The notes under the pieces are model-generated. The model worked only from the letters and a program-made list of their open reading frames with translations, was not told the origin of the DNA and searched no databases. DNA of 7,886 nucleotides from Tepidimonas sp. UBA997. GTDB lineage: Bacteria; Pseudomonadota; Gammaproteobacteria; Burkholderiales; Burkholderiaceae_C. Within the stretch, counting starts at the first letter, position 1. Every line of letters starts with the position of its first letter. The stretch covers positions 1 to 7,886 of the forward strand of contig DBAZ01000046.1 in NCBI GenBank assembly GCA_002291945.1, in the 5' to 3' direction. A program made the translations under genes and the position numbers. Of the stretch, positions 1 to 6,004 are shown one piece after another.

Positions 1-11
1 GTATATTTCAG

Positions 12-47
12 GGGCGACTCATTATTGGTGGCGGATGGTTGTCGCCC
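12..47. repeat. Seven-base perfect inverted repeat at the operon's downstream border
   Basis: GGGCGAC at 12-18 and GTCGCCC at 41-47 are exact inverted copies separated by 22 bases. On the plus strand the second arm is followed by GAAAAACC; on the minus strand no T run follows the hairpin, so it does not read as an intrinsic terminator in either direction. It could be a cruciform, a protein-binding site or chance. The rest of positions 1-134 shows no gene I can support. Confidence 0.35.
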
Positions 48-107
48 GAAAAACCGACTGTATGGATTAGACAGCACTTCTGCGGGTTGCTGCGGGTTTG
101 GCGAAAG

Positions 108-124
108 TCCAGACAGCATCTGGA
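108..124 (-). terminator. Weak terminator-like hairpin after the last gene
   Basis: A perfect six-base inverted repeat, TCCAGA and TCTGGA, with a five-base loop lies ten bases past the stop of the primase-helicase gene. The stem is short and only about three T residues follow on the minus strand, so it is a poor intrinsic terminator. Position alone is the main support. Confidence 0.3.
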
Positions 125-134
125 GAGATTGCAG

Positions 135-2492
135 TCACTCTGCAGTGTCATCAGCGCCGACCCTGTACCCCATCGCCCGGTAGCCGCGCTGTCGTTTGTC
201 CCACATTCGCAGCAGTGCCGGGTGACCGGTGTCGACAAAGTCGATGATCCGCACGTCGGTCTTGCTGGCGTGCTCCCGGTGCAGGCGCCCGGCATATTGT
301 TGCAGCGTGCCTTTCCAAGAGACTGGCATGGCTAGCACCAGCGTATCGAGCGGCGGGTGATCGAAGCCTTCGCCAACCAGTTTGCCTGTCGAAAGAAGAA
401 CGCGCGGCGCATCGGGCGGCAGGGCATCCAGGTCAGCAACCAGCCCCGCTCGCTGCTTCCTGGACATTCGACCGTGCAAAACAAAAGGCGCAGGCTCCAA
501 TCCATCAAGGGCGGCTTTGATGGCATCGAGATGTTCTGTACGTTCAGTCAGAACCAGCACCTTGCGTCCCTGTCCGATGGCATCACGCACCTCGGCGGCA
601 ATGGCTTCCGTTCGGGTCTGGTCATTGGCGAGATGCCGAAAAACATCCTGGATGCCTGCATCGGTCGGCAGGTCGATCCGTGTAAAGCGCGAACGCGGCA
701 GCACTTCGAGATCGTGCGGTGCGCCGGCTGGCTTGGCCGCCGTGTAGCGAATTGGCCCGCACTGCATGAAGATGATGGGCTGCTGACCGTCACGGCGGAC
801 GGGCGTTGCCGTCAGGCCCAACACGTACTTGGCCTTGGTCCGCTTCAGGATGGCATCGAACGACACCGCGCCAACGTGGTGACACTCGTCCACGATCACA
901 TGTCCGTAGTTCTCGACCAGCGGGTTGACCTCACCTTGGCGGGAGACGGACTGCATGACGGCAATGTCGATCTTGCCGGTGGGTTTCGCTTTGCCACCGC
1001 CGATGGTGCCGACAACTCCTTTTCCTACACCCAGAAACGTCTGCAGACGCTCCTGCCATTGTTTGAGTAATTCGGTTCGATGCACCAGCACCAAAGTGTT
1101 CACACCCCGGCGCGCGATCATCGCTGCTGCGGTCACGGTCTTGCCAAAGGCTGTCGGAGCGCACAGCACGCCGTTGTCGTGACTTAGCATGCCGGCAACT
1201 GCGGCCTCTTGGTCCAGACGTAAAGTGCCGACAAAGGAGACGTCAATCGGTTCACCGTCAAAACGCTCATCGCGCAGGTCACAGGCGATACCGTTGTCCC
1301 GCAGCAGATCCAGCGTGGCATCGAGACAACCACGAGGCAAGGCGATGTGCTGCGGGAAATTTTCTGCATTGCCGATGACGCGTGGCTTGTCCCATACGGA
1401 CATACGCATGGCTTGGGCCTTGTAGAACTCGGGGTTCTGGAAGGCAGCCAGGCGGATGAGGCGATTGGCCAGTGCCTGCGGCAGTTGGGCCTTCTCAAAA
1501 TAGATCTGGTTGGCCAGCGTCACGCTCAACGACTTCGGCATTAGCCCAGCCAGTTTCTTGGTCGATGTGCTCTCACGCTTCCAGGGTGTGGCCAAGTCTT
1601 CATCATCGATAAAGGTGACGTCCAACGGATGGACGCCGCCCATGGCACGCAAAATGGTCGGCTCGATGTCGTGTGCGGCCATGGGCTGGATCGAAGCAAG
1701 AAAACCCCATTGATCAGGATACGGGCGCAAATCGGCATCAACGAAAACGCTGCACCCACTCTCGCGTGGCCATTTCTGCAACGGCAAGGCGATCAAGTTG
1801 CCGAAGCCGCCTTTGGGCATCGTGTCCTGGTTCGGGAACAACCGGTCGTAGGATTCCAGCTTCAGTTGCCTGGTTCGCGCGCAGGTATGACTGATGATGG
1901 CGGTGCCAAGACGCCGTGCATCACGGGCGGAAACGCGACTGGCGAAGAACACCCATGCGTGTGCGCCATTACCGGACCGAGAAACTTCCAGTGCAGCCGG
2001 AACACCCAGTTCTTCGCAGGACTGCATGAAAGCGCAGGCATCATCACGCCATTCGGCCTCGTCGAAATCGACAGCCAAGAAATAGCAGGTGTCATCCTCC
2101 AGCAGCGGATAAACGCCGACCGTGTGCTCGCCAGCCAGATGATCGTAGATCACCGCATCGGACAGTGGAATCAGCAAACGCTTGCTGCAATCGCCGCATT
2201 TGATGCGCGGCTTTTCGCAGACACCGGCACGCCACTCGTTGGCACAGGCTGGGGCATAGCCAGATTTTCCGGTCGATTTGCTCTCCCAGCGACTCGGGTA
2301 AACATCCGTTCGCCCACGAAACAGTCGCCGGAACAGTGCCACTTTCTCAGCGGTGGACAGTCGGGATGGCTCCGGCACCGCAACAACGACTGGCTGTGGC
2401 GGCAGCCGCCACTCGATGGCGTGGGCCTCGAGCAGCGCAATCAGGCGGGCGTTCTCAGCCTGAAGAATGGCAAGCGCATCTGGGGTGGTCAT
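135..2492 (-). CDS. TOTE-type archaeo-eukaryotic primase fused to SF2 DEAD/DEAH helicase
   Basis: This 785-residue protein (counted from the ATG) combines nucleotide polymerisation and DNA/RNA unwinding signatures. A short coiled coil (6-27) leads to a putative zinc site (C83, C92, C99, C102) and a primase domain of the TOTE conflict-system class (about 55-275). That domain carries the metal-binding pair in AVDFDEA (D142, D144), the SGNGAH motif (H178), FPNQD (219-223) and GFGNLIALPLQ (229-239). A linker (about 280-420) is followed by an SF2 helicase: PTAFGKT (446-452), DECHH (535-539), TATP (561-564), and a C-terminal lobe ending in the arginine-finger motif QYAGRLHRE (732-740). All catalytic positions look intact. 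No nuclease domain follows, since the protein ends soon after motif VI. A TTG lies immediately before the ATG; I prefer ATG at 2492. The ribosome site is weak, so coupling to the gene ten bases upstream is likely. It could act as the motor of the system. Confidence 0.92.
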   Translation of the reverse strand: MTTPDALAILQAENARLIALLEAHAIEWRLPPQPVVVAVPEPSRLSTAEKVALFRRLFRGRTDVYPSRWESKSTGKSGYAPACANEWRAGVCEKPRIKCGDCSKRLLIPLSDAVIYDHLAGEHTVGVYPLLEDDTCYFLAVDFDEAEWRDDACAFMQSCEELGVPAALEVSRSGNGAHAWVFFASRVSARDARRLGTAIISHTCARTRQLKLESYDRLFPNQDTMPKGGFGNLIALPLQKWPRESGCSVFVDADLRPYPDQWGFLASIQPMAAHDIEPTILRAMGGVHPLDVTFIDDEDLATPWKRESTSTKKLAGLMPKSLSVTLANQIYFEKAQLPQALANRLIRLAAFQNPEFYKAQAMRMSVWDKPRVIGNAENFPQHIALPRGCLDATLDLLRDNGIACDLRDERFDGEPIDVSFVGTLRLDQEAAVAGMLSHDNGVLCAPTAFGKTVTAAAMIARRGVNTLVLVHRTELLKQWQERLQTFLGVGKGVVGTIGGGKAKPTGKIDIAVMQSVSRQGEVNPLVENYGHVIVDECHHVGAVSFDAILKRTKAKYVLGLTATPVRRDGQQPIIFMQCGPIRYTAAKPAGAPHDLEVLPRSRFTRIDLPTDAGIQDVFRHLANDQTRTEAIAAEVRDAIGQGRKVLVLTERTEHLDAIKAALDGLEPAPFVLHGRMSRKQRAGLVADLDALPPDAPRVLLSTGKLVGEGFDHPPLDTLVLAMPVSWKGTLQQYAGRLHREHASKTDVRIIDFVDTGHPALLRMWDKRQRGYRAMGYRVGADDTAE

Positions 2493-2502
2493 CAAATGCG
2501 CT

Positions 2503-3264
2503 TTATGCCGTCAGGCGCTCGCGGAACTCCTCTCGCTTCGACCAAGCAATCGGCGTGATGTCGTAACTGCGCAAGGCATCCTGAACGGCATCGCTGACCT
2601 TGCGATCCCGATCATTGAGCACGGCGAACGCTAGGGAGTCGGCTGGCCGAACATCTTTAGTATCCACCCATGCGAATGCAGCGCTCTGAGCGTTGTCCTT
2701 GTTCGGGTTGTTGATGACCCGCAGAATCCGCTCTGGTGCTTGCCTGGATTTGGGCACCACGAAATCGAACTGATGGTTGTAGCGGCTGTGCCCCACGAAG
2801 TTCACTCTCGGTGTGTAGCGCACGTCAGCATCATCAAGCCAGAGTGCCACGTCTTCAAAGAAGAAGCTCTCAACGTTGGCGCGGGCCACATAGAACAGAT
2901 CGTTGACGGCCAGGATCGCCTGCACCATGCTGTGCTTGCGCAGCGGAAAATTATCCTCAGTGGCTTTGATTTCCAGCGAATCAAAATTCTGCTGAACGCC
3001 AAAGCCATTCAGCGTAGCGGTCAGCAGCGCCTTGCGGCGCGGGGTGTCGATTTCGCAACCAGACTGCGCAAGATCTGCCAGCGTATAACCATCATCGGTC
3101 AATATCCACTCATTGCCCTGCTGGCGCAAGTAGATCTGGATGTAGTCATTGTGGCGATCCAGGTATGGCGTGGTGATCTCTACCCAGTCATTGATCTCTC
3201 GCCACGCCGTCTTGGCTTTGAGCCAGTCGTAATAGTTGCGAATCAAGTCGTCAGTGGTTTTCAT
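2503..3264 (-). CDS. DUF1828 and DUF1829 domain protein, function unknown
   Basis: This 253-residue protein carries an N-terminal DUF1828 domain (about 28-125, with the block YLDRHNDYIQIYLRQQGNEW at 34-53 followed by ILTDDGYTLADL) and a C-terminal DUF1829 domain (about 150-245, including YNHQFDFVVPKS at 162-173 and ILRVINNPNKDNA at 180-192). Family members are found in defence and mobile regions, but no biochemical role is settled. The alternating strands around D167 are loosely reminiscent of a restriction-endonuclease-like core. The acidic-x-lysine pair expected in the next strand is not visible, so nuclease activity cannot be claimed. The protein looks cytoplasmic. The ATG at 3264 overlaps the stop of the small upstream gene and has GAGGG eight bases before it. 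The TAA stop is ten bases from the ATG of the primase-helicase gene. Confidence 0.9.
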   Translation of the reverse strand: MKTTDDLIRNYYDWLKAKTAWREINDWVEITTPYLDRHNDYIQIYLRQQGNEWILTDDGYTLADLAQSGCEIDTPRRKALLTATLNGFGVQQNFDSLEIKATEDNFPLRKHSMVQAILAVNDLFYVARANVESFFFEDVALWLDDADVRYTPRVNFVGHSRYNHQFDFVVPKSRQAPERILRVINNPNKDNAQSAAFAWVDTKDVRPADSLAFAVLNDRDRKVSDAVQDALRSYDITPIAWSKREEFRERLTA

Positions 3265-3704
3265 GAGAACAACCCTCGCACAATGTTGGGCCGCTCCACG
3301 ACGCCACAGTAGGTCATGAAATCATGCAGCACCTGCCACGCATCGTCCGGCTTGCTGAGCAAGCCATCCGGAATTTCCACGGCCCACTTGTCGCCGAAGC
3401 CTTCCCGATAGACGTGTAGGTGCGGTACGCCGACTTCCGTGCCATCGGGGTTGCGATGCGGCGCTGCAAAGTCGAGCCGGGCCAACACAACTACTTGCCG
3501 CCCACGCGCTTGATACCCCGTGGTCAGTGCAATGCGCTTGCGGTTGATGTCCAGAGAAAAGCGCTCACGCTCGTCGCGCGACACCAATGGCACCTCGATG
3601 CGCCCACCCAGATCGGGAAACTGGAACGCATCCGGCAACGCAGGCTTCTTCTCCATGCGCAACAAGGTTTCAGCATCTGCTTGCGACAGAGCATCATCGG
3701 CCAT
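3261..3704 (-). CDS. Small uncharacterised protein, DUF6978-like
   Basis: This 147-residue soluble protein has no signal peptide or membrane segment. The pattern of an N-terminal helix, a DINRKRIAL strand (52-60), HRNPDG (83-88) and PHLHVYREGFGDKWA (94-108) resembles what I recall as the DUF6978 family; this assignment is from memory. The histidines H83, H95 and H97, with the acidic residues around them, form a compact conserved-looking cluster that could bind metal or act in catalysis, but no activity is established. The start is secure: GGGAG lies six bases before the ATG at 3704, and only 15 bases separate it from the hsdS stop. Its own stop overlaps the start of the DUF1828/1829 gene as ATGA, so the two are probably made together and may form a functional pair. 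The codon content looks like that of its neighbours. Confidence 0.85.
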   Translation of the reverse strand: MADDALSQADAETLLRMEKKPALPDAFQFPDLGGRIEVPLVSRDERERFSLDINRKRIALTTGYQARGRQVVVLARLDFAAPHRNPDGTEVGVPHLHVYREGFGDKWAVEIPDGLLSKPDDAWQVLHDFMTYCGVVERPNIVRGLFS

Positions 3705-3719
3705 TGGCTTCTCCCTTGT

Positions 3720-4859
3720 TTATGAGTTGAACACCCGCTCCAGCGTCGCAGGCAGCAGCGCGGCATTGGCTTCGCGGATGGCGGTGTGTTTGGCTTTGAG
3801 GACTAGTGTGCGCCGGAATACCTCGCGCAACTTCAGTTGCGTTGCCATCGACGGAACGGGCATTTGGTAGCTCAGGAATGCCGAAGGCTGAAGACGGCGG
3901 CGACGGACATTGGTGCCGCCGCTCAGTTCCGCCAGCTCAGGCCAGATCTCGGGCGTGCGAAAGTAGATATCCAGCAGCTCAGGCAGAACTTCATCAGTGT
4001 TAATGGAGAACACCGGAAACTCCGGAGAAACCACCATTCCGTCGCATTCCAGCGGCACGACACCCAAGGCACCTTCCCAGGCCATCAGCTTGGGATACGT
4101 GAAGTCACCAGCCCGTACAGTCGACAGCCGTTCGTAGGCAAACTCGCCACCCGTCTTGACGACGCTTGGGAAGACACCTCGCCCGAACGAATACACGCCT
4201 GCAAAACGATACTGAACACTTCCATCAACTGTCACATCTGGCTGACGTTGCGATACCAATTCTGACATCGGTCGCCTCGTCGGCTGTTCACCTGGAGGAT
4301 GAAAAATGTATGCCCTGACTAAGCGCTGTGCATCGCGCTCCACGGCATCCAGATGGGCTTCGAGCTGCCGGGTTTTCTCGGCCAGCGCGTCGAGGCGGGC
4401 GACGAGGGCTTGTTGTTCGGCCAGCGGTGGCAACGGGATTGTGTAAGCCAACACGTCTGCAGGCCGAATTGCGGCGTAATTTGTTGAACCTTGCGCTTCA
4501 ACTTGTGTTCTGAACCGCTGAGTGCGGCAATAGTGATCGAGATAGCGTGCGTCGAGGCACGATTCGTCGAGCTCAAATAGAAAGTAGTGACTGCTGACTA
4601 CCGCGCCGTCGAGTTCTGTGGGAACAAGCCCAAAGCCACCCATCTTCGCGTCGATCTCAGCAACCAAGAACTCGCCAGACCGACAAACCTGCTGTTTTTT
4701 TGTCTTGATGTCAGAGCCAGATACGTTGTCGCGCAGCAAGACTCCCTTGGCGTGCAGTTGAACACGACAACGCTTGTAATGACTGGTGTCATCAATCGTG
4801 ATGAATTCCTTGCGATGACGCAAGACATCCGCTAGGGGGACGACTGGCCAAGCGTTCAT
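3720..4859 (-). CDS. hsdS: Type I restriction-modification DNA specificity subunit S
   Basis: This 379-residue protein should choose the DNA target for HsdM and dock the other subunits. It has the classic tandem layout. A first target recognition domain (about 1-140) ends in GSTNYAAIRPADVLAYTIPL; a coiled-coil conserved region follows (141-185, PPLAEQQALVARLDALAEK onward). A second recognition domain (about 195-332) ends in the parallel motif GGTNVRRRRLQPSAFLSYQM, and a second coiled coil closes the protein (333-377). Two different recognition domains predict a bipartite asymmetric target; the bases cannot be read from sequence. The length is at the short end of the family but both halves are complete. 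ATG at 4859 overlaps the preceding stop as ATGA and has an excellent GGAGGG site six bases upstream, inside the nuclease gene, so it can initiate on its own as well as by coupling. The first recognition domain is visibly less GC-rich than its neighbours and contains an A7 run. Confidence 0.95.
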   Translation of the reverse strand: MNAWPVVPLADVLRHRKEFITIDDTSHYKRCRVQLHAKGVLLRDNVSGSDIKTKKQQVCRSGEFLVAEIDAKMGGFGLVPTELDGAVVSSHYFLFELDESCLDARYLDHYCRTQRFRTQVEAQGSTNYAAIRPADVLAYTIPLPPLAEQQALVARLDALAEKTRQLEAHLDAVERDAQRLVRAYIFHPPGEQPTRRPMSELVSQRQPDVTVDGSVQYRFAGVYSFGRGVFPSVVKTGGEFAYERLSTVRAGDFTYPKLMAWEGALGVVPLECDGMVVSPEFPVFSINTDEVLPELLDIYFRTPEIWPELAELSGGTNVRRRRLQPSAFLSYQMPVPSMATQLKLREVFRRTLVLKAKHTAIREANAALLPATLERVFNS

Positions 4860-6004
4860 TCGCCGCCCTCCGCATCGCCGCCGCGCGCAATGCGTCGCGC
4901 TTCCAGCTCACGCCGCGTCTTGTCCAATTCCTCGGCCAGCAGTTTTTCATCCGGCAGCACGGTCTGGTATTCAGCGGCCAGTACCTTATTTGGCAGTCCT
5001 TCCAGCGCGTAGTGGGCTTCAGCCGCGCCTTTTTCAGCGCACAGGATCAAGCCCACAGGCGGGTTTTCACCCGGCTTCATCCAGTGCTCGCGGGCATAGT
5101 TGAGGTACAGGTGCATCTGGCCGGCGTCGGCGTAGCTGAACTTGCCGACCTTGAGGTCGATGACCAACAGGCACTTCAAGCCGCGGTGGAAAAACAGCAA
5201 ATCGACACGGAACCAGCTATCGTCGATGCGCAGCCGACGCTGGCGGCCGACGAAAGCAAAATCGTCGCCCAGTTCCAGCAGGAAGTCGGCCAGGTGCTGG
5301 ATCAGCGCGTCCTCAAGGTCGGATTCGGAATACTCGTCCTTGAGGTTGAGGAACTCCAGCACGAAGGGGTCTTTGATGGCTTGCTCGGGTGTGAGAGCGT
5401 CACTCGGTTCGGCCATCTCTCCCTTGTCCAGCATCGCCGCCTTGTTGGTGGACAGCGCGGTGCGCTCATAGAACTGGCTGCCGATCTGGCGGTTCAGTTG
5501 GGCGATGGTCCAGCCGCCGCGCAGGGCTTCGGTTTCGTAGAAGGCGCGGGCCTGCGGGTTCTTGACGGAGAGCAGGCGCACGTAGGCCGACCAGGGCAAG
5601 GGGAAGGCCTGGGCCAGCGCGGACAGATCCAGAGATTGAGCAGATGGCATCTGCACAATTTGGGAAGCAGAAGATTTTGCAGACGATATCTGCAAAATTC
5701 GGTCGGCAGGCCAGGCAAGGTAGAACGCGCGCATCTGGGCCAGATTGCGCTGGCCAAAGCCGCGTCCGAACTGGCGACTCAAATCGCCGCCGAGCCGCTT
5801 GATCAACGCTTCGCCATAGGCAGCCCGTTCCTGCCCGCCTTGTTCTCCATCAACGATGCGCCGACCGACCGCCCAATAAGTGGCCGTCATCACCGCATTG
5901 ACACTGCGCGCAGCGGCGCGGCGGGCGGCTTCCAGCAGCGCGACGATGTCGCCGTGCACGGCGGCGTAGTCGGCCTGGGGCAGGTGTGCCGGGGGGGGGG
6001 TCAT
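4856..6004 (-). CDS. DUF1016/YhcG-family PD-(D/E)XK nuclease domain protein, possibly phase-variable
   Basis: This 382-residue protein has the DUF1016 layout. An N-terminal helical domain (about 12-175) carries the family signatures VNAVMTATYWAVGRRIVDGEQ (split: YWAVGRRI at 43-50), FGRGFGQRNL (79-88) and FPLPWSAYVRLLSV (134-147). A C-terminal nuclease domain (about 205-355) follows. Candidate PD-(D/E)XK residues are E231, D268 in RVDLLFF and D283-x-K285 in VIDLKVG, followed by GQMHLYLNY (295-303). The active site looks intact, so DNA cleavage is the likely activity, although family members are poorly characterised. Such genes often sit between hsdM and hsdS, as here. The start ATG at 6004 overlaps the hsdM stop and has a GAGGT site six bases upstream. 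Ten consecutive C residues follow at codons 2-5, so single-base slippage would abolish translation. A GTG at codon 16 is an in-frame alternative but has no ribosome site. A degenerate repeated motif lies at residues 103-124. The stop overlaps hsdS as ATGA. Confidence 0.92.
   Translation of the reverse strand: MTPPPAHLPQADYAAVHGDIVALLEAARRAAARSVNAVMTATYWAVGRRIVDGEQGGQERAAYGEALIKRLGGDLSRQFGRGFGQRNLAQMRAFYLAWPADRILQISSAKSSASQIVQMPSAQSLDLSALAQAFPLPWSAYVRLLSVKNPQARAFYETEALRGGWTIAQLNRQIGSQFYERTALSTNKAAMLDKGEMAEPSDALTPEQAIKDPFVLEFLNLKDEYSESDLEDALIQHLADFLLELGDDFAFVGRQRRLRIDDSWFRVDLLFFHRGLKCLLVIDLKVGKFSYADAGQMHLYLNYAREHWMKPGENPPVGLILCAEKGAAEAHYALEGLPNKVLAAEYQTVLPDEKLLAEELDKTRRELEARRIARGGDAEGGE
4866..4871 (-). 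promoter_or_regulatory. Strong ribosome binding site of hsdS
   Basis: GGAGGG on the coding strand sits six bases before the hsdS ATG, embedded in the last codons of the DUF1016 nuclease gene. It supports the ATG at 4859 and implies that hsdS need not depend entirely on translation of the upstream gene. Confidence 0.7.
5640..5699 (-). repeat. Two degenerate palindromic direct repeats inside the nuclease gene
   Basis: Two 21-bp copies at 5640-5660 and 5679-5699, 39 bp apart, match at 17 of 21 positions. Each begins with a short palindrome of the form GCAGA-N5-TCTGC; in the first copy the palindrome is complete over 15 bp except for its central base. Because the spacing is a multiple of three, the repeats encode two related peptides, ILQISSAKS (residues 103-111) and IVQMPSAQS (116-124). 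They fall in a linker between conserved blocks of the DUF1016 N-terminal domain. Confidence 0.75.
5991..6000 (-). repeat. Homopolymer C10 tract (coding strand) directly after a start codon
   Basis: The plus strand shows ten consecutive G residues. On the coding strand this reads ATGA followed by C10, giving Met-Thr-Pro-Pro-Pro at the start of the DUF1016 nuclease. It is the longest homopolymer I see in the window. Poly-C/G tracts of this length at gene starts are known sites of slipped-strand mispairing and phase variation in other bacteria, including in type I restriction-modification genes. The tract lies after the hsdM stop codon, so only the nuclease frame is affected. By hand translation, C9 gives a stop at codon 38 and C11 a stop at codon 52. 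Confidence 0.9.

Noticed and set aside
8..295. Minus-strand open frame of 95 codons overlapping the end of the primase-helicase gene
   Set aside because: Most of it lies inside the helicase C-terminal lobe in another frame, and it has no recognisable domain.
135..420. A nuclease domain at the C-terminus of the primase-helicase
   Set aside because: The protein ends about 45 residues after helicase motif VI, which is too short, and no nuclease motif is visible.
2493..2495. TTG as start of the primase-helicase gene
   Set aside because: It directly precedes an in-frame ATG, adds one residue and has no better ribosome site; ATG at 2492 is preferred.
1629..2558. Plus-strand open frame of about 309 codons opposite the primase-helicase
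   Set aside because: It is antisense to conserved primase motifs, with no recognisable domain or ribosome site.
5640..5699. CRISPR-like array
   Set aside because: There are only two short degenerate units inside a coding frame, with a spacer of 18 bases; it is not a CRISPR.
5957..5959. GTG (codon 16) as true start of the DUF1016 nuclease
   Set aside because: No Shine-Dalgarno precedes it, whereas the ATG at 6004 has GAGGT at good spacing and the usual ATGA overlap. It is kept in mind because it would bypass the C10 tract.
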